Shown here: positions 6,924 to 13,543 of the stretch, piece by piece
Position numbering within the stretch: the first letter of the stretch is position 1
How the letters are laid out: every line of letters begins with the position of its first letter
Assembly: GCA_964542435.1 (NCBI GenBank)
Contig: CAZIVE010000056.1
Coordinates: 1 to 17,705, forward strand
Direction: 5' to 3'
DNA: 17,705 bases
DNA from: CAZIVE01 sp964542435
Lineage (GTDB): Bacteria > Bacteroidota > Bacteroidia > Bacteroidales > Tannerellaceae
Notes under the pieces: generated by a model
The model's database searches: none
What the model was told of the DNA's origin: nothing
Seen by the model: only the letters and a program-made list of their open reading frames with translations
Made by a program: the position numbers and the translations under genes

Positions 6924-7953
6924 ACTTATATGCATTCTTGCGATAGCTCTTCTTCTTCTCGACATATTTTCCGATGTCCGCCTTCGACTCCTCGAAACCG
7001 GGCAATGTAAGCGCACGATAGATCTCTTCCGTCATCTCGAAAGGATCTTTCTCGTAATCTTCAAACTTCACCTCCACCAGATTGCCCGCAGGGATCAACG
7101 ACTTCTCCTCTTCGAACTTGTAGAAGAGACGGCGATAAACCTCCACGAAATCCTTCACAAGCTGCTCTTCGGGAAAATCCTGCAGCTGCAGCGGCTTGAT
7201 GGTATTGCTGAAAAAGCTCCTCGTGCTCTCGAACACCGTGTAAGGATTGCGTTTGAGATAGATGAACTTGGCATTCGGGAACATCTCGAGCAACGTCTTA
7301 ACACGTCCGGTGTGCGGCGGATTCTTGCTGAGGAACTGTTGTCCGTGCGTGTTCCACAAAGAGATCTTGATCAGTTTGAGAAACTGCTCCTTGAAGACGC
7401 TCCGCTCCTCTTCGGTGATCGTATTGAACAGCAGATAACGCTCGGCATAATCCAGCCAATGTTCGGGAAAAAACCAGAAGTTGTAGTAGCTGTAAGGCAT
7501 CATGCAGGCGAGCGAGAACTCCTCCTCCTGCGGCAGATCGACCTTCAGCTCCATGTTGTCGGTTGGACGATGATCCGGCATGAGAAACGCCATGTTCTTC
7601 TTGAAGAAAGGCTGTCCCCACATCATGAGATGCGGGAAAACGGTCTGATACGTAGTGGTGAATCCGAAATGGCGGTCGCAGGCGAAGACGTTGTGGACGA
7701 AAGTCGTCCCGCTGCGCCAATGTCCGAGGATGAACAGCGGTTCCATCTCGATCGGCTTGTCAGCAAGTTCGCGGAAACGTTTTTCTTCAAGCGGACGTGT
7801 CAGATTGAGCAGGCGGCAGAGCATCTTCGTCAGAGCAAACTTGTGCCGATAAGCCTCGTCAATGGTTTGCCCTGCCGTAACCTTCCGAAAGGTGTCAACG
7901 TCTGCACCAATCAATGTCGTGATCGGCAGCTTGCTGAATTCTATCAGTCCCAT
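6850..7953 (-). CDS. PAPS-dependent sulfotransferase (Sulfotransfer_3 type)
   Basis: It transfers a sulfonate group from PAPS to a hydroxyl or amine acceptor. The 367-residue protein has the 5'-phosphosulfate loop GHWRSGTT (77-84) near the N-terminus and KNPPH (210-214). The 3'-phosphate-binding motif is RNPYTVFESTRS (235-246), where the Arg and Ser are expected to hold the 3'-phosphate. I see neither a signal peptide nor a clear membrane anchor, so it is probably cytoplasmic or peripheral. Its start lies 10 bases after the cysN stop, and it is embedded with all the PAPS-making genes, which implies direct supply of donor. The acceptor is not readable. Similar Bacteroides genes beside cysC/D/N have been linked to steroid sulfonation, while polysaccharide or lipid acceptors are also possible. 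Family assignment is strong and acceptor specificity is open. Confidence 0.92.
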   Translation of the reverse strand: MGLIEFSKLPITTLIGADVDTFRKVTAGQTIDEAYRHKFALTKMLCRLLNLTRPLEEKRFRELADKPIEMEPLFILGHWRSGTTFVHNVFACDRHFGFTTTYQTVFPHLMMWGQPFFKKNMAFLMPDHRPTDNMELKVDLPQEEEFSLACMMPYSYYNFWFFPEHWLDYAERYLLFNTITEEERSVFKEQFLKLIKISLWNTHGQQFLSKNPPHTGRVKTLLEMFPNAKFIYLKRNPYTVFESTRSFFSNTIKPLQLQDFPEEQLVKDFVEVYRRLFYKFEEEKSLIPAGNLVEVKFEDYEKDPFEMTEEIYRALTLPGFEESKADIGKYVEKKKSYRKNAYKYEKNTVETVEKYWGMALEKWGYSL

Positions 7954-7963
7954 CTCATCTCTT

Positions 7964-9451
7964 CTATTTAATCAGTTTGATCTGCAATCCTTCCGAACGC
8001 AGACTCTTCACAACGCGTTCCACCGCCGGATAATTTTCGGACGCAATGCCCAGTTCCGGCAGATTGACCACATATTCCTCTTCATCGGAGATCGTCGCAG
8101 CCGTTTCTTCCAAAGCGCGTGTGATCATGCCGACTGCCGAAGTATTGTTGGTGATCGGATCGATCAAAATGAACGAACCGGTCTGTTTGTTCTCACGATA
8201 GGGATCGAAGAAAAGCTCTTTTCCTGTAATAAAGGTGACGCAGCCGATCTCGTTGAGCTTCATCGGAAGCGCCTCCTTCGTCAAGGTGCCGTCTGCAACA
8301 GAAAGATGTTCCATCGTATTGACATTGACCTTATAGATCAGTTGATCCAAGCGGGCGCGCGTCGTTGTTGTCGTCTGTTTGATATAGAAGTTCTTCGTGA
8401 AATCCATCGGCTCTTCATCCATCCAAACGAGCATGGCCTCGAAATGGCGGCTGACCGTCGGCTGATTGTCCGGATGAACCAGCATCTCGCCGCGCGACAG
8501 ATCGATCTCATCTTCCAAAGTCAGCGTCACGCTCTGTGGCGGAAAAGCCTCCTCCAATTCACCGTCATAGGTGACGATGCTCTTCACATGCGTGCTTTTC
8601 CCAGAAGGAAGTGCCAACACCTCATCACCGCGCTTTACGATGCCACTCGCCACCTTACCGCAGTATCCACGGAAATTGAGATTGGGGCGCGAGACATATT
8701 GAACTGGAAAACGCAGATCGGTGTAGTTGCGATCGAGATCGATGGGAACGGTCTCGAGGAATTCCAGCAGGCAAGGTCCGTCGTACCAAGGCGTGCGTGC
8801 GCTCTTCTCGACCACATTGTCACCGTCGAGTGCCGACAGCGGAATGCAGGTGACGTCGGGAATGCCGAGCGGTGCGACGAATGTCTTATAATCCGCCACG
8901 ATCTTTTCGAACACCTGCCGATTGAAGCTGAGCAGATCCATTTTGTTGACCGCCAGCACCACATGCTTGATGCCGAGCAGCGATACGAGAAAGGTGTGAC
9001 GGCGCGTCTGTGTGATGACGCCACTGCGGGCATCCACGAGAATAATGGCGAGGTTGGCCGTCGATCCGCCCGTGATCATGTTACGTGTATATTGCTCATG
9101 ACCTGGCGTGTCGGCGATGATGAACTTGCGGTTGTTGGTACTGAAGTAGCGATAAGCCACGTCGATGGTGATTCCCTCTTCGCGCTCCGCCTTCAGTCCG
9201 TCGAGCAGCAGAGCATAGTCGATATGTTCGCCGGCATTGCCCACGCGTTTGCTGTCACGTTCGAGAGCTGTCAGCTGATCTTCGTAGATCTTCTTGCTGT
9301 CGAAGAGCAGTCGTCCGATGAGAGTAGACTTTCCGTCATCGACGGAACCAGCCGTGAGAAAACGCAGCAGATCCTTCTGTTCGTCTCGGTCGAGAAACTT
9401 CTCAATCGAGGACTTTCCTTCGTTGATATGATGATTGTTTTGTTGTTCCAT
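7964..9451 (-). CDS. cysN: Sulfate adenylyltransferase subunit 1 (GTPase subunit)
   Basis: CysN is the GTP-hydrolysing subunit that, with CysD, forms ATP sulfurylase and drives the synthesis of APS from ATP and sulfate. The 495 residues show an EF-Tu-like GTPase domain: P-loop GSVDDGKS (35-42), switch region GITIDVA (93-99), DTPGH (114-118) and NKMD (169-172). Beta-barrel domains follow, starting around LRFPVQYVSRPN. The length fits a standalone CysN, and there is no fused APS kinase domain, in line with a separate cysC nearby. The start lies 12 bases after the cysD stop, and the sulfotransferase begins 10 bases downstream, so all three are likely on one transcript. Confidence 0.97.
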   Translation of the reverse strand: MEQQNNHHINEGKSSIEKFLDRDEQKDLLRFLTAGSVDDGKSTLIGRLLFDSKKIYEDQLTALERDSKRVGNAGEHIDYALLLDGLKAEREEGITIDVAYRYFSTNNRKFIIADTPGHEQYTRNMITGGSTANLAIILVDARSGVITQTRRHTFLVSLLGIKHVVLAVNKMDLLSFNRQVFEKIVADYKTFVAPLGIPDVTCIPLSALDGDNVVEKSARTPWYDGPCLLEFLETVPIDLDRNYTDLRFPVQYVSRPNLNFRGYCGKVASGIVKRGDEVLALPSGKSTHVKSIVTYDGELEEAFPPQSVTLTLEDEIDLSRGEMLVHPDNQPTVSRHFEAMLVWMDEEPMDFTKNFYIKQTTTTTRARLDQLIYKVNVNTMEHLSVADGTLTKEALPMKLNEIGCVTFITGKELFFDPYRENKQTGSFILIDPITNNTSAVGMITRALEETAATISDEEEYVVNLPELGIASENYPAVERVVKSLRSEGLQIKLIK

Positions 9452-9463
9452 GTCGTTTTTCTT

Positions 9464-10405
9464 TCAAAAGTAACCTTCGCGTTTCTTTTGTTCCATGCTC
9501 GCATCCTGATCGAAGTCGATGACACGCGTGGTGCGTTCGCTCTTCGTTGTGGTCATCATCTCCTCCACAATCTTCTCGATGGTGTCGGCTTCACTTTCGA
9601 TGGCTCCGGTCAGCGGCCAGCAGCCCAACGTGCGGAAACGGATCTTCTTCATCGTGATCTTATCCTTGTATTTCTCAGGCAGACGGTCGTCGTCAGGCAT
9701 GATCAGATTGCCGTCGATCTCCACGACAGGACGTTCCTTGGCAAAGTAAAGCGGCACAATGGGAATTTTCTCCAAACGGATGTATTGCCAAACGTCAAGC
9801 TCGGTCCAGTTGCTGATCGGGAAGACGCGGATGCTTTCGCCCTTGTGAATGCGGGTATTGTAGATGTCCCAAAGTTCGGGACGTTGGTTCTTCGGATCCC
9901 ACTGATGAAAACGGTCGCGGAAGGAGAAAATACGTTCCTTCGCCCGGCTCTTCTCCTCATCTCTGCGTGCGCCACCGAAGGCAGCATCGAAATGGTATTT
10001 GTCCAGTCCGTTCAGCAAAGCCTGTGTCTTCATGATGTCGGTGTGAACCTTGCTGCCATGCGTGAACGGTCCAACGCCCGCACGAAAGGCCTCCATGTTC
10101 GATTCCACGATCAGGTTCCATCCGAACTTCCTGGCATATTCGTCACGGAACTGGATCATCTCCTTGAACTTCCACTTCGAATCGATGTGCATCAGCGGAA
10201 ACGGAACCTTTCCGGGATAGAATGCCTTCTCTGCCAGACGCACCATCACGGAAGAATCCTTGCCGATGGAATACAGCATCACAGGATTCTGGAACTCCGC
10301 CGCCACTTCACGAATGATGTAGATCGACTCCGCTTCCAGCTCCTGCAGGTGACTCAGCCGATAAGGACTGTCGAAATTCAACGATGTATCATTATCTATA
10401 TTCAT
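9464..10405 (-). CDS. cysD: Sulfate adenylyltransferase subunit 2
   Basis: CysD is the catalytic adenylyltransferase subunit of ATP sulfurylase, making APS from ATP and sulfate in the cytoplasm. The 313-residue protein has the PP-loop SIGKDSSV (46-53) that binds ATP, LMHIDSKWKFKEM downstream, the family block FGGARRDEEKSRAKERIFS, and PISNWTELDVWQY. It begins 14 bases after cysC and ends 12 bases before cysN. Length and motifs are typical, and nothing is missing. Confidence 0.97.
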   Translation of the reverse strand: MNIDNDTSLNFDSPYRLSHLQELEAESIYIIREVAAEFQNPVMLYSIGKDSSVMVRLAEKAFYPGKVPFPLMHIDSKWKFKEMIQFRDEYARKFGWNLIVESNMEAFRAGVGPFTHGSKVHTDIMKTQALLNGLDKYHFDAAFGGARRDEEKSRAKERIFSFRDRFHQWDPKNQRPELWDIYNTRIHKGESIRVFPISNWTELDVWQYIRLEKIPIVPLYFAKERPVVEIDGNLIMPDDDRLPEKYKDKITMKKIRFRTLGCWPLTGAIESEADTIEKIVEEMMTTTKSERTTRVIDFDQDASMEQKKREGYF

Positions 10406-10419
10406 AGTGTCAATCTTAT

Positions 10420-11031
10420 TTACTTGTCATCAAATTGCACCTTCGGCAGAATCCGCTCAAGCAGCAGCATCACAGATTCCTCCACGCTCAGCTTCGATGT
10501 ATCGAGCGACAACGCGGGATGTTCGGGAATGTCGAAAGGTGCGGATATTCCCGTAAACTCTTTTACTTCGCCGCGACGTGCCTTGGCATACAATCCTTTC
10601 ACATCACGACTCTCGCAGACTTCCAAAGGCGTACTGACATAGATCTCAAGGAAATCATCCTTTCCGATGATCTCCGCTGCCATCTGACGAAGCTCGTTCG
10701 TCGGACTGATAAAGGCGGCAATCGTAATGATGCCCGTATCCACAAAGAGCCGTCCGATCTCTGCGATCCTGCGGATGTTCTCCTTTCTGTCTGCGGGAGA
10801 GAATCCGAGGTTATTGTTGATGCCGCTGCGGATGTTGTCGCCGTCCAGCACACGACAAAGCAGACCACGCTGCTGAAGTTCGCGTTCCAAGGCAATCGCT
10901 ATCGTGCTCTTCCCCGATCCGCTCAGTCCGGTGAACCAAACCATCACGCCGTGCTGACGAAGCAGCTGTTCTTTGTCTGTACGCCGAAGCATCTTGCTAA
11001 AGATGGGATATATGTTGTTCAGAAGTGCCAT
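10420..11031 (-). CDS. cysC: Adenylylsulfate (APS) kinase
   Basis: CysC phosphorylates APS at the 3' position to give PAPS, the universal sulfonate donor. The 203-residue protein carries the P-loop GLSGSGKST (35-43), DGDNIRSGINNNLGFS (63-78; binds APS) and DRKENIRR (81-88). FISPTNELRQ, which follows the AAF strand, and the GLYAKARRGEVKEFTG segment are also typical. The ATG at 11031 overlaps the end of the permease gene by 13 bases, which suggests translational coupling. It is the dedicated PAPS-forming step for the sulfotransferase encoded downstream. Confidence 0.97.
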   Translation of the reverse strand: MALLNNIYPIFSKMLRRTDKEQLLRQHGVMVWFTGLSGSGKSTIAIALERELQQRGLLCRVLDGDNIRSGINNNLGFSPADRKENIRRIAEIGRLFVDTGIITIAAFISPTNELRQMAAEIIGKDDFLEIYVSTPLEVCESRDVKGLYAKARRGEVKEFTGISAPFDIPEHPALSLDTSKLSVEESVMLLLERILPKVQFDDK

Positions 11032-12572
11032 ACCAATGGAATTACTATGATGGAGACGAGGAATGTAATGATGTTGAGCGGCAAACCCACTCTCACGAAG
11101 TCTGTGAACTTATAGCCGCCGATACCTTGTACAATCAGATTGGTCTGATAGCCGATAGGCGAACTGAAACTGGCAGAGGCTGCGATGCAGATCGTCATGA
11201 AGAAGGGCATCGGATTGACGCCGAGCTGCTGTGCCACGGCCAGTCCGATGGGAAAGCTGAGTGCAGCGGCGGCATTGTTGGTGATCATCTCCGTGAATAT
11301 GTTCGTGATGATATAGACGATCGCTACCAGCGCATACGGTCCGAGGCTTTTCGACATGCCGATGATATGACTTGCCAGGAAAGCCGCAAATCCGGAGTTC
11401 TCCATCGCCTTGCTGATGCCAAAAGCGCAGGCAATGGTGATCAGAATGTCCCAGGAGATGTATTTGGTATATTTCTTCGGAGGAAAGATCTTCGTCCACG
11501 CCATGATGATCGTCGTGATGCAGACAAAGAAGAACATATCGAGCTTCATACCCGGAATAAGTTTCTGCATGAACGGCAACTCTCCGATCGTCGCGCCGAC
11601 AATCATGAAGATCAGCAGACCGAGAGCCAGCCAGCGTTTCCGTTTCGGGACGACCTCTTCGTCATCATGTCCGTTGGCCAGCATCAGGAAGACGCTCGAC
11701 TCGCCCCAAGTGGGAAGGAACGTATCATCTGCCCAAAGCACCAGCGTATCGCCTTCGTGCAATACCACCTTGTCCAGATTGTGCGTATAACGCTGTCCGG
11801 CGCGCTTCACCTCTTTGACGATCGCTCCGTAATGACGTACGAAATTAAACTCGCCCAAGCTCTTGTTGATACCGGGGAAACGCGGCCCGAGCACAGCTTC
11901 CACCCGATTGAGATGGCTGCCCTTTTCCTCATCAGACTCCTCTTCGTCCGGAGAAATGCGCTGATCGGGAAGCAGACGATTGGAGAAGATCAACAGATAA
12001 ATGATGCCGGCCAATGCCACAAACACACCGACCTTTCCGATCTCGAACATCGACAGTCCTTCGTAACCGGCATCGGTGATCATACCATCGACAACGAGGT
12101 TCGTAGAAGTACCGATCAGCGTACAGACACCGCCGAGAATCGTCACATAGGAAAGCGGAATGAGGAATTTCGTAGCCGGCAGCTTTACTGTCTCCGCCCA
12201 ATGTTTGATGATCGGTGCGAAGATGACCACGACAGGCGTATTATTAAGGAAAGCCGAGATGAATGCGATGGAGGGAAGCATCCGGAACTGTGCGGAACGG
12301 ACCGTGGCATTGCGTTGCGGAAGAAGCTTCTTGATGAACTGTCCGAGAGCGCCGCTCTTGCGCACGCCTTCGCTGACAAGAAAGAGCAGACCGACCGTAA
12401 TCATGCCTTTGTTGCTGAAGCCTTCGAGCATCTCTTTGGGTGAGAGAATGCCGACGCACATGAAGAGAATGACCACAGTGAGCAATACCATTCCCGGACG
12501 CATACGGTCCCAGATGAGTGCTGCTACCATTCCGGCCAGACAGAGAACGACAAAGGTCATTTCGAAATTCAT
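11019..12572 (-). CDS. SLC13/DASS-type anion permease with an RCK_C domain (probable sulfate importer)
   Basis: This is a 517-residue inner-membrane protein with many hydrophobic segments in two halves. Each half carries a loop of the kind expected in the sodium/anion symporter family: GTSTNL (154-159) and SPIGYQTN (471-478). Between the halves, around 225-290, is a soluble segment like a TrkA-C/RCK_C regulatory domain (GPRFPGINKSLGEF through VVLHEGDTLVLW). I see one such domain, while related permeases often have two. The substrate is most likely sulfate, because the gene overlaps cysC and heads the ATP sulfurylase set, but family members also carry dicarboxylates or phosphate. A -7 promoter box lies about 40 bases upstream. 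A downstream ATG at residue 5 is an equally possible start. Confidence 0.9.
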   Translation of the reverse strand: MNFEMTFVVLCLAGMVAALIWDRMRPGMVLLTVVILFMCVGILSPKEMLEGFSNKGMITVGLLFLVSEGVRKSGALGQFIKKLLPQRNATVRSAQFRMLPSIAFISAFLNNTPVVVIFAPIIKHWAETVKLPATKFLIPLSYVTILGGVCTLIGTSTNLVVDGMITDAGYEGLSMFEIGKVGVFVALAGIIYLLIFSNRLLPDQRISPDEEESDEEKGSHLNRVEAVLGPRFPGINKSLGEFNFVRHYGAIVKEVKRAGQRYTHNLDKVVLHEGDTLVLWADDTFLPTWGESSVFLMLANGHDDEEVVPKRKRWLALGLLIFMIVGATIGELPFMQKLIPGMKLDMFFFVCITTIIMAWTKIFPPKKYTKYISWDILITIACAFGISKAMENSGFAAFLASHIIGMSKSLGPYALVAIVYIITNIFTEMITNNAAAALSFPIGLAVAQQLGVNPMPFFMTICIAASASFSSPIGYQTNLIVQGIGGYKFTDFVRVGLPLNIITFLVSIIVIPLVWHF

Positions 12573-12609
12573 GCGATCATCTCAATTATCATCTGCTCAT
12601 TTAACATCA

Positions 12610-12617
12610 CAAAACTA
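12610..12617 (-). promoter_or_regulatory. -7 promoter box before the permease/cysC/D/N genes
   Basis: On the minus strand TAGTTTTG fits TAnnTTTG exactly, 37 bases upstream of the permease start (12572). It sits in the only long intergenic interval of the block (12573-12688, 116 bases). No convincing -33 element or upstream terminator is seen, so read-through from cysQ is also possible. Confidence 0.4.
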
Positions 12618-12688
12618 CAAAAAACTCATTACGTTGTTTGGTCTGAAAGAAAAGAATAGAGTTCTGATTCATCGATTTTAGCGAAATC

Positions 12689-13507
12689 TCAATTTTTCTT
12701 CTTCACCACGAACCACGGATTATGCAGATCATACTTGTTATAGACAAGCGGCGTCTTCTCGTCGTTCTTGTATATCTGACGTCCTGCAGCCAAAGCAATG
12801 GCGTGGCCTGCTGCTGTGTCCCATTCCATGGTCGGAGCGAATCGCGGATAAAGATCAGCCGTTCCTTCTGCCACACGGCAGATCTTCAGACTGCTGCCGC
12901 TGGTGATGAGCCGCACTGATTCGCCGATGCGACGGAGATAGTCGATATATTCAATGGTATCATCGTTGAGATGCGTACGCGAAGCCACGACGACCAGTCC
13001 TTCGTGCGAACCTTCGAACGGTAGTTTGTATGCATGCTTCTGCAGCTCCTCCAGTTCCGTCGCTGCTCCTTCGGCAATCTCATCCACTCTGAAAGCGCCC
13101 AGATCGTCTGACGCATAATAGAGCAGATGCAGAACGGGAACATAGATGACGCCCATGACAGGAACACCGTTATCGATCAGCGCGATGTTGACCGTAAACT
13201 CACCGTTGCGCTTGATGAACTCCTTCGTACCGTCGAGCGGATCAACCAGCCAGAACTGTTGCCACGACAAACGTTCCGTATAGGGAGGAATGCCGCCCTC
13301 TTCGCTCAACAACGGATAGGGAGTTGTAGCCAAGGCTTCGGCAATGACGGAATGTGCCGCCTTGTCGGCTTGCGTCAAAGGAGAATGGTCTGCTTTATAG
13401 TGGACATCGAACGCTTCGATCGGTCCGTTGTAGATCTCCATGATGGCGGCTCCGGCTTTCAATGCGGACGCGATGGCCAACGGGAGAAATCTGTCGTATT
13501 CTTTCAT
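12689..13507 (-). CDS. cysQ: 3'(2'),5'-bisphosphate nucleotidase
   Basis: CysQ hydrolyses PAP, the toxic by-product of PAPS-dependent sulfonation, to AMP and phosphate, and may also act on PAPS. The 272-residue protein belongs to the inositol-monophosphatase fold. Metal-binding motifs are visible: SEE (68-70), DPLDGTKEF (89-97) and the C-terminal EWDTAAGHAI (228-237), with SGSSLKIC (203-210) just before. Placement with the PAPS-forming and PAPS-using genes supports PAP removal rather than inositol metabolism. It starts 36 bases after the rhamnosidase stop and ends 116 bases before the permease. I see no -7 box in the 36-base gap, so it may be transcribed from upstream. Confidence 0.95.
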   Translation of the reverse strand: MKEYDRFLPLAIASALKAGAAIMEIYNGPIEAFDVHYKADHSPLTQADKAAHSVIAEALATTPYPLLSEEGGIPPYTERLSWQQFWLVDPLDGTKEFIKRNGEFTVNIALIDNGVPVMGVIYVPVLHLLYYASDDLGAFRVDEIAEGAATELEELQKHAYKLPFEGSHEGLVVVASRTHLNDDTIEYIDYLRRIGESVRLITSGSSLKICRVAEGTADLYPRFAPTMEWDTAAGHAIALAAGRQIYKNDEKTPLVYNKYDLHNPWFVVKKKN

Positions 13508-13519
13508 CTGTATATACTG

Positions 13520-13539
13520 TGTTTAAATGCTGTTTAAAC
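13520..13539. repeat. Direct repeat and palindrome before cysQ
   Basis: TGTTTAAA occurs at 13520-13527 and again at 13531-13538, 11 bases apart. The second copy forms the 8-base palindrome GTTTAAAC (13532-13539). It fills the 36-base rhamnosidase-cysQ gap and could be a regulator site. The same TGTTTAAA octamer occurs just upstream of the rhamnosidase start, near 16357. Confidence 0.35.
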
Positions 13540-13543
13540 GATG

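Noticed and set aside
6805..7971. Plus-strand open frame of 388 codons opposite the sulfotransferase
   Set aside because: It is a shadow of the sulfotransferase gene, which has clear PAPS-binding motifs; the antisense translation looks unnatural.
7862..10642. Very long plus-strand open frame (926 codons) antisense to cysN and cysD
   Set aside because: The opposite strand encodes unmistakable CysN and CysD with all motifs. The antisense frame stays open because the real genes rarely use TTA, CTA or TCA codons, and its translation resembles no family.
11025..12443. Plus-strand open frame of 472 codons opposite the permease
   Set aside because: It is antisense to a multi-span membrane protein; the product would be abnormally rich in His, Arg and Asp, as expected for a shadow frame.
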